NCBI GenBank assembly: GCA_039030915.1
Contig: JBCCDG010000005.1
Coordinates: 1-64,000, forward strand
Length of the DNA: 64,000 nucleotides
Source: Thermohalobaculum sp039030915
Lineage (GTDB): Bacteria; Pseudomonadota; Alphaproteobacteria; Rhodobacterales; Rhodobacteraceae
Direction: 5' to 3'
Positions 58,815-64,000 of the stretch are shown here, in pieces (position 1 is the first letter of the stretch; every line of letters starts with the position of its first letter). Both the position numbers and the translations under genes were made by a program. Under the pieces are notes generated by a model, which made no database searches, was not told the DNA's origin, and saw only the letters and a program-made list of their open reading frames with translations.

Positions 58815-59873
58815 ATGAACGACACCGCTCCGAGCGCAGGGGCCGCGGCGGCGACAGCGAGCCGGCATACCCCGCGCGTCTTCTCGGGCGTCCAGCCCTC
58901 GGGCCAGCTCACGCTCGGCAACTATCTCGGCGCCGTAAAGCGCTTCGTCGAGCTGCAGGACAGCGGAATGGAGACGATCTACTGCATCGTCGATCTGCAT
59001 GCGATCACCGTCTGGCAGGACCCCGAGGCGCTGCGCCGCGCGACGCGGGAGCTCGCGGCCACCTATCTCGCCTGCGGGCTCGACCCCAAGCGCTCGATCC
59101 TCTTCCATCAGTCCGGCTGCCCGGTGCACGCGCAGCTCGGCTGGGTGCTTTCCTGCGTCGTACGCCTCGGCTGGCTGAACCGGATGACGCAGTTCAAGGA
59201 CAAGGCGGGCAAGGACCGGGAAAAGGCGTCGGGCGGGCTCTACATGTACCCCGCGCTTATGGCCGCGGATATCCTGGCCTATCGGGCAACCCATGTACCC
59301 GTGGGCGAGGACCAGAAGCAGCATCTGGAGCTGGCGCGCGACATCGCGACGAAGTTCAATCTCGACTACGACGCCGAGGATTTCTTCCCGCTGCCCGAAC
59401 CCCTGATCGGCGGACCGGCGCCGCGCGTCATGAGTTTGCGTGACGGCACCAAGAAGATGTCGAAATCCGACCCCTCCGACATGTCGCGCATCAACCTGAC
59501 CGACGACGCAGACACCATCGCCGGCAAGATCCGGAAGGCGAGGACCGATCCCGAGCCCCTGCCCGAGAGCCCGGAGGGTCTCGCCGAACGGCCGGAGGCG
59601 CGCAATCTGGTGGGCATCTTCGCGGCGCTGACGGACCGGACGGCGGAGGACGTGCTGGCGGAGTATGGCGGGCAGGGCTTCGGCGCGTTCAAGCCCGCGC
59701 TGGCGGAGGTGGCGGTCGGCCACCTCGCCCCGATCGCCGAGGAAGTACGCCGCCTCAATGCCGATCCGGCCGAGATCGACCGGATCCTCGGCGATGGGGC
59801 ATCCCGCGCGCGTGCGATCGCGGAACCCGTGCTGGCCGAGACCTATGAAAAGGTGGGGTTCCTCCATACCTGA
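58815..59873 (+). CDS. trpS: Tryptophanyl-tRNA synthetase
   Basis: A 352-residue class I aminoacyl-tRNA synthetase. The HIGH-type signature appears as PSGQLTLGNYLG (about residues 28-39) and KMSKS at about 214-218. AAC-terminus family stretches such as PVGEDQKQHLELARDIA are present. The ATG follows AGGAGG seven bases away. The N-terminus has about 17 extra Ala-rich residues before TPRVFSGVQ. Confidence 0.96.
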   Translation: MNDTAPSAGAAAATASRHTPRVFSGVQPSGQLTLGNYLGAVKRFVELQDSGMETIYCIVDLHAITVWQDPEALRRATRELAATYLACGLDPKRSILFHQSGCPVHAQLGWVLSCVVRLGWLNRMTQFKDKAGKDREKASGGLYMYPALMAADILAYRATHVPVGEDQKQHLELARDIATKFNLDYDAEDFFPLPEPLIGGPAPRVMSLRDGTKKMSKSDPSDMSRINLTDDADTIAGKIRKARTDPEPLPESPEGLAERPEARNLVGIFAALTDRTAEDVLAEYGGQGFGAFKPALAEVAVGHLAPIAEEVRRLNADPAEIDRILGDGASRARAIAEPVLAETYEKVGFLHT

Positions 59874-59948
59874 GTGAGGAGGTGCGGAGCGGGCGGGGCC
59901 GGTCGGCTGCGCGTCCGCCCTGCGGAAGACGGCAGAGAGAAGGACGAC

Positions 59949-60068
59949 ATGATGACCCGCGCCACCCTGCTCGCCGCCCTTCTGCTCGCGACCCTCGCCG
60001 CGGGCTGCAACATCACCGTCAATCCGGTCGATCTCGACAGTCTGCCGAGCAGCAACCGCAATCTCTGA
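59949..60068 (+). CDS. Tiny lipoprotein
   Basis: A 39-residue predicted lipoprotein: MMTRATLLAALLLATLAAGC is a clean signal with a lipobox LAAGC, followed by a 19-residue mature peptide (NITVNPVDLDSLPSSNRNL). An AAGGAC site precedes the two adjacent ATG codons. It recalls entericidin-size lipoproteins but has no clear family. It starts 75 bases after trpS on the same strand. Confidence 0.7.
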   Translation: MMTRATLLAALLLATLAAGCNITVNPVDLDSLPSSNRNL

Positions 60069-60086
60069 TGCCGACTGGCCTTGCGC

Positions 60087-60716
60087 TCAGGCCGCGAGCC
60101 ATCGGGCGAGCGCCGCAAGCTCGGGCTGGGTGAGGGCGTGGCCGCCCGGCTGCCAGGCGGTCTCGACCGCGGCGCCCGCCGCCTCCAGCGATGCGATCAG
60201 CGCGCGCGTCTGCTCAGGCGGGCAGATCGGGTCCTGCAGCCCCGCGCCGACGAAGACCTCCGCGCCGGTGGCATCCGCGACCGCCAGCTCGAACGGGATG
60301 AGCGGGTGCAGAAGCGCCCAGCGCCCGAGCAGATCGGGCGCCGCGAACATCAGGCTCGCGAGCGCGTTGGCGCCGTTTGAGTATCCGATGCCGATGGCGC
60401 GCGACGGATCCCGTCCGGCTCGATCGAGCACGCGCGGAAGGAAACCGTGGAGCTTCGCCGTGGCCCGCGCCAGATCCGCCATATCATAGACGCCCTCCGC
60501 TCGGCGGCGGAAGAAGCGGGGCATCCCGCCCTCCAGGACATCGCCCCGCAACGCCATGACCGCCGCGCCCGGCAGCGCGGCATCGGCCAACGCGTGGCCC
60601 AGCGTCGCCATCTCGCGCTCATTGCCGCCAGTGCCGTGGAGGAGGATCAGCGTCTCCTGACACTCGCCCTCCCCCTGCTCGATCACATGGATGTAGTCGT
60701 CGGTTGCGCTGTCCAT
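60087..60716 (-). CDS. Alpha/beta hydrolase, MhqD-like
   Basis: A 209-residue carboxylesterase/phospholipase-type hydrolase. The oxyanion motif LLHGTGGNEREM, the nucleophile GYSNGANAL, Asp in GLQDPICPP and His in GGHAL form the catalytic set. MhqD and the ring-cleaving dioxygenase MhqO are paired in quinone-stress operons of Bacillus; here the dioxygenase gene lies directly upstream on the same strand. GGAGG lies just before the ATG at 60716. Confidence 0.85.
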   Translation of the reverse strand: MDSATDDYIHVIEQGEGECQETLILLHGTGGNEREMATLGHALADAALPGAAVMALRGDVLEGGMPRFFRRRAEGVYDMADLARATAKLHGFLPRVLDRAGRDPSRAIGIGYSNGANALASLMFAAPDLLGRWALLHPLIPFELAVADATGAEVFVGAGLQDPICPPEQTRALIASLEAAGAAVETAWQPGGHALTQPELAALARWLAA

Positions 60717-60733
60717 CGTGCCTCCGTCGTCGG

Positions 60734-60773
60734 CCCGCCCGATCTCGACGGGGTCCCGTCGAGATCGGGCGGG
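60734..60773. repeat. 19-bp perfect palindrome between the MhqO- and MhqD-like genes
   Basis: CCCGCCCGATCTCGACGGG (60734-60752) is followed after GT by its exact inverted complement (60755-60773). This gives a 19-bp stem with almost no loop, filling most of the 65-base gap between two co-directional genes. It could form a stable RNA hairpin, a cruciform, or a repeated extragenic element. Confidence 0.85.
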
Positions 60774-60781
60774 ATCCTGCC

Positions 60782-61738
60782 TCACGCCACCAGCTTCGGC
60801 AGCGACTGCTCCAGCTTCTCGCGCAGATGCTCGTGCTGGGAGGGCAGCTTCAGCGCCTCGCCCAGATGCTCCACCGGCTCGTCCCGGTCGAAACCGGGCT
60901 CGTCCGTGGCCACTTCGAAGAGGATGCCCTCCGGCGTGCGGAAGTAGATGGCGTAGAAGTAGTCACGGTCGATCTGCGGCGTTACCCGATGCCCATGCGC
61001 GGCCACCGCCTGCCGCACCCGATCCTGCGCCGACCGGTCGGCTACGCGGAAGGCAACGTGGTGCACCGTGCCCGCCGCCTCCACGCCCTCGGGCATGGAG
61101 GGGTCGATCAAGAGATCGACGACGCCCGCATCGACGCCCGGCTGCGTGAAGCGGACGACACGGCGACCGGCATCGTCGCCTGCCTCCGATACTTCCTCGC
61201 CCTGACGCTCATAGCCGAAGATGCCTGTCAGGATCGCCGCCGTCGCCTCCTCGCCGGAGACGCCAAGCGTCACGCCCTCGAAGCCGCGGACCGCATAGGC
61301 CTCGGGCACATCGGTTCCGGTCCAGGGCGCACGTTTGTCGGCCATCGTCTCGACGAAGACGAGACCCAGCCCCTCGGGATCGGTTGCGATCAGCCGTGCG
61401 GCGCCGAAGGTGTCGTGCCTGGCAACGGCCTTGCCGCCATGCGCCGCGATGCGTTCGGACCAGAAGTCGAGGCTTCCCGGCGGCACGGCGTAGTGGGTGA
61501 AGACCACCTGACCCCGGCCGACGCGGCCCTGACGCGCATTCGGGAACGGGAAGAAGGTCATCACCGTGCCCGGCGTCCCGGCGCCGTCCGCGTAATAGAG
61601 ATGGTAGACGTCCGGCGCGTCGAAGTTGACGGTCTTCTTGACCATGCGCTGGCCCAGCGCCTTCACGTAGAAGTCGTGGTTGGCCTGGGCGTCGCCCGAG
61701 ATGGCGGTGACATGATGCAGGCCGGCGATATCGGTCAT
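60782..61738 (-). CDS. Ring-cleaving dioxygenase, VOC superfamily (MhqO-like)
   Basis: A 318-residue protein with two glyoxalase-fold (VOC) units. GLHHVTAISGDAQANHDFYV opens the first and TVHHVAFRVADRSAQDRVRQ the second; EGILFEVATDEPGF carries the last metal ligand (Glu). Metal ligands His-His-Glu fit extradiol-type dioxygenases of the MhqO/MhqE/MhqA group acting on hydroquinones. The chosen start gives the family N-terminus although the frame is open much further. The MhqD-like gene follows. Confidence 0.88.
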   Translation of the reverse strand: MTDIAGLHHVTAISGDAQANHDFYVKALGQRMVKKTVNFDAPDVYHLYYADGAGTPGTVMTFFPFPNARQGRVGRGQVVFTHYAVPPGSLDFWSERIAAHGGKAVARHDTFGAARLIATDPEGLGLVFVETMADKRAPWTGTDVPEAYAVRGFEGVTLGVSGEEATAAILTGIFGYERQGEEVSEAGDDAGRRVVRFTQPGVDAGVVDLLIDPSMPEGVEAAGTVHHVAFRVADRSAQDRVRQAVAAHGHRVTPQIDRDYFYAIYFRTPEGILFEVATDEPGFDRDEPVEHLGEALKLPSQHEHLREKLEQSLPKLVA

Positions 61739-61948
61739 GGCGTCCTCCGGATCGATTGCGCGTCTCCGGCGGGATATGAGGGTGCTGCACCGCACATCAA
61801 CGGCCGCCAGAATAACGGACTGTTGCGCACGGATGCAGAATGCGCCGCCGCCCCAGCGCTGACGCGGCGTGCTTGCGCCGCGGGCCTGCGCTGCGTCACA
61901 CTCGTGACGACGGGCGCGAATCGGGCCCGGAGCAGCGATTCGGACCCC

Positions 61949-62404
61949 ATGCGCAAATTCATGGTCGTGGTCGACGAGACGCCGGAGTGCCAGCAGGCCA
62001 TGCGCTTCGCGGCGCGGCGCGCCAAGAACACCGGCGGGCGGGTCCTGATGCTCTACGTCATCAAGCCAGACGAGTTTCAGCACTGGATGGGGGTGGCCGA
62101 GGTCATGCGCGCAGAGGCGCGCGATACGGCCGAGGAACGTCTGCAGGAGCTGGCCGAGGAGATGTCGCATCTCTCCGGCATGACGCCCGAATTCGCGATA
62201 CGCGAAGGCAAGCCGGTGGACGAGGTGCTGGCCGCCATCGACGAGGACCCGGAGATCGGCGTGCTTGTCCTCGGCGCCGGCGAGGATGACGGCCCTGGCC
62301 CCCTCGTCTCCCAGCTCGTTGCAAAGCAGGGGCACCGCATGCGCGTGCCGATCACCGTGGTGCCCGGCGCCCTCAGCCTCGCGCGGATCGACGAGATCAG
62401 CTGA
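61949..62404 (+). CDS. Universal stress protein family protein
   Basis: A 151-residue USP-fold protein. MRKFMVVVDETPECQQAMRF at the start and VLVLGAGEDDGPGPLVSQLV near the end correspond to the nucleotide-binding strands; the usual ATP motif G-2x-G-9x-G-S/T is not fully kept, so ATP binding is uncertain. The start at 61949 gives the normal length. Transcribed alone. Confidence 0.9.
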   Translation: MRKFMVVVDETPECQQAMRFAARRAKNTGGRVLMLYVIKPDEFQHWMGVAEVMRAEARDTAEERLQELAEEMSHLSGMTPEFAIREGKPVDEVLAAIDEDPEIGVLVLGAGEDDGPGPLVSQLVAKQGHRMRVPITVVPGALSLARIDEIS

Positions 62405-62526
62405 GCCATCACCGCACCCGCCCGCGTCATCGTAACCGCACGGTGCTTGATGGAGGATCAACGCGGCGGCGGTCGCGGCGAGAGACCCTGCTTCCCGTTT
62501 GCCTGGCGCCGCCCTAGGCTCTTCCC

Positions 62527-63093
62527 GTGAACACCGCGACGCATCTTCTGACGGCGGCAGCGGCGCTCTCGCGCCGGGGCGAGCCGGGCCGCAACGCTGC
62601 GGTTGTCGTGGGCGCGCTCCTGCCCGACGCGTGGATCTTCGGCTTCTGGGGCTGGCACCGCGTGCAGGGCGTGCCGGAGTGGCGGCTCTGGCGCGAGCTC
62701 TACTGGCAGGAGCCGTGGCAGACCGTCGGCGCCATCGCGAACTCCGCACCGCTCGCAGTCACGCTCCTCGCAGCGGGCTTCATCGCGCGCCTGCCCTGGT
62801 TGGCCGTTCTTGGGGGCGCGATGCTGATCCACCTCGCGCTCGACTTTCCGGTGCATGCGGACGATGCGCACCGCCATCTTTGGCCGCTGAGCGACTGGCG
62901 CTTCCACTCGCCGCTGTCCTACTGGGACACGCGCCATCATGCCGGCGCGGTGATCTGGATCGAGGCTGCGCTCACCGCGGCCTGCCTCACTCTCCTCTGG
63001 CAGCGCTTCGATACACGCCTGCCGCGGGCGGCCCTTGCCCTCCTCGCCGCGGGCTACGTGGGCGCCTATGCCTACTTCGCGCTGGTTCTCTGA
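62527..63093 (+). CDS. Membrane protein, YdjM/DUF457-like (putative metal-dependent hydrolase)
   Basis: A 188-residue membrane protein with about four helices. NTATHLLTAAAALSRRG, GALLPDAWIF and the His/Asp-rich LALDFPVHADDAHRHLWPLS, FHSPLSYWD, RHHAG suggest a metal site, as in membrane proteins labelled YdjM or metal-dependent hydrolase. Activity has not been shown for this group. It uses a GTG start with a weak upstream site. It converges on the DapA-family gene with a 3-base gap. Confidence 0.6.
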   Translation: MNTATHLLTAAAALSRRGEPGRNAAVVVGALLPDAWIFGFWGWHRVQGVPEWRLWRELYWQEPWQTVGAIANSAPLAVTLLAAGFIARLPWLAVLGGAMLIHLALDFPVHADDAHRHLWPLSDWRFHSPLSYWDTRHHAGAVIWIEAALTAACLTLLWQRFDTRLPRAALALLAAGYVGAYAYFALVL

Positions 63094-63096
63094 GGG

Positions 63097-64000
63097 TCAG
63101 ACGGCGAGATAGCCTGGCCCCGCCTCGATCCCGGCCGCCGAAAGCATCGCCGCCACGTCGCGGATGAACCCGTCCGGCAGATGGCCGCCCTGGGCGATGC
63201 GGGCCGGCCGGTCCGGCGCCGCGGGCCCATGCGCGAGCACATGGTCGACCGCACGGTTGGCATTGGCGAAGGGATTGCCCGCGGGCAGCCGGCCCGCCGC
63301 CTCGAAGAGCTTCTCCACCAGCGCCGCCGTCCGGTCCGAAAGCGCCCCGGCCTCCGCGCTCCGGCCTGCGGCCACATGCTCCGCCACGGCGCGGAGCTGC
63401 GGCGCGAGCCCGTTCGCGGTGCTAAGAAGCCAGCCGTCATAGGCTCCGTTCGGCTTCAGATGCCCTGCGTAGCCGCCCTCCGCCCCGCGCAGGAGTTTCG
63501 CGCCGCCTGTCCCCAGGCCAGCCTTCGCCACCGCATCGCCGCCAGAGGTGTCCTTGAAGAGCGTGACGCGCGGCGCTTCCGCGGCGATGGCCGCGAAGGT
63601 GGCCGGCGCGATCTCGCAATTGACGACCTGGGGGAGCTGGTAGATCGCGATCTCGGCGGTCGTTGCGGCAATGACGGCGCGGAGATGGTCGGCGATCTCC
63701 TCCTGGCTCGCACCCTCCTTTACCGGCGCGCAGATAGTGAGCCCTGCCCAGCGACAGGGCAGCGGCGCCTTGGCAATGGCCGCCTCGATCGCCTGCGCCC
63801 GCGCGATCACGCCGGCCGTATCACCCGCGAAGGCGCCGACAAGGATGCTGTGCCCGGGCCCGAGCGCGCCCCCGGTGGCGGCAAAGTCCAGCCAGTCCGC
63901 CAGCGTCTCATCCGACATCTCCCACCCGTCCCCGGTGGTGCCGGCGATCAGATACTGGCGTACATGCGGGCTGATCGCCGCGATCTGCGCTGCCTGCCGC
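63097..64000 (-). CDS. Dihydrodipicolinate synthase (DapA) family protein, partial
   Basis: The minus-strand frame is open to the window edge, so the start lies outside; the in-frame ATG at 63918 is internal. The visible N-terminal part reads SPHVRQYLIAGTTGDGWEMS, matching the DapA phosphate-binding GTTGxG loop. Later, AIYQLPQVVNCEIA has the conserved Tyr, TLFKDTSGGD the Schiff-base Lys, and LLRGAEGGYAGHL follows. It could be a sugar-acid or keto-deoxy-acid aldolase rather than lysine DapA. About 300 residues are seen. Confidence 0.88.
   Translation of the reverse strand, partial: RQAAQIAAISPHVRQYLIAGTTGDGWEMSDETLADWLDFAATGGALGPGHSILVGAFAGDTAGVIARAQAIEAAIAKAPLPCRWAGLTICAPVKEGASQEEIADHLRAVIAATTAEIAIYQLPQVVNCEIAPATFAAIAAEAPRVTLFKDTSGGDAVAKAGLGTGGAKLLRGAEGGYAGHLKPNGAYDGWLLSTANGLAPQLRAVAEHVAAGRSAEAGALSDRTAALVEKLFEAAGRLPAGNPFANANRAVDHVLAHGPAAPDRPARIAQGGHLPDGFIRDVAAMLSAAGIEAGPGYLAV

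Noticed and set aside
63097..63918. Full-length 273-residue DapA-like gene starting at 63918
   Set aside because: The frame continues without a stop to base 64000 and the added residues include the family GTTGxG loop, so the gene is cut by the window edge and the ATG at 63918 is internal.
1..64000. CRISPR arrays, tRNA or rRNA genes, insertion sequences, phage genes
   Set aside because: Reading the window I saw no regular spaced repeats, no tRNA-like cloverleaf with a TTCGA-type arm in intergenic DNA, and no transposase or integrase motifs. A tRNAscan or covariance-model run would settle small RNA genes.

Overview
The window comes from a GC-rich alphaproteobacterium, most likely a member of the Rhodobacterales. 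This rests on the ccoNOQP-ccoGHIS order, a perfect FNR-type box before ccoG, the hisB-(DUF2628)-hisH-hisA-hisF-hisE order, hslV/hslU with a propeptide-type HslV, a VPLPA-CTERM protein, and a UreE with a His-rich tail. No rRNA, tRNA, CRISPR array, insertion sequence or phage gene was seen. It reads as chromosomal, mostly core, with a few accessory blocks.

Region by region. 1-2170 is the end of the cbb3 oxidase operon (ccoN', ccoO, ccoQ, ccoP), closed by a clear terminator. 3283-7910 is the oxidase assembly operon ccoGHIS behind the FNR box. 8113-11144 is a tight three-gene unit: family 2 glycosyltransferase, VTT/DedA-like membrane protein and GT-C-like membrane glycosyltransferase. 11134-12777 holds a hemolysin-III family protein and a PcaD-like hydrolase.

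13001-17753 is the most notable region. A guanidine-I (ykkC) riboswitch precedes an ABC transporter, a GdmH-type nickel-dependent guanidine hydrolase, and a small protein with 12 histidines in its first 27 residues whose gene overlaps gdmH. Facing it are the nickel chaperone genes ureE-ureF-ureG, with no urease structural genes in the window. Together they suggest a guanidine uptake and hydrolysis unit with its own nickel supply.

20066-27965 carries an EamA transporter and the transglutaminase / circularly permuted ATP-grasp-alpha-E / DUF2126 cluster, whose function is poorly understood. 28103-29110 has a cupin and an unrecognised secreted protein. 29433-32859 is the complete dTDP-L-rhamnose pathway (rmlC-B-D-A). 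32952-34058 has a STAS protein and a VPLPA-CTERM surface protein. 34146-37382 is hslV - membrane protein - hslU. 37502-44660 is the histidine locus, interrupted by a YHS protein, a SCO1 copper-protein cluster and a small membrane gene; it ends in an unusual HisE-acetyltransferase fusion.

44793-50550 holds an esterase, gshB, and the conserved BON lipoprotein / yraN / rsmI / LpoA-like group. 50666-59873 carries glnD, a PAS hybrid histidine kinase, murJ, a rhomboid protease and trpS. 59949-64000 has a tiny lipoprotein, an MhqD/MhqO-like pair separated by a 19-bp perfect palindrome, a universal stress protein, a membrane protein and a DapA-family gene cut by the window edge.
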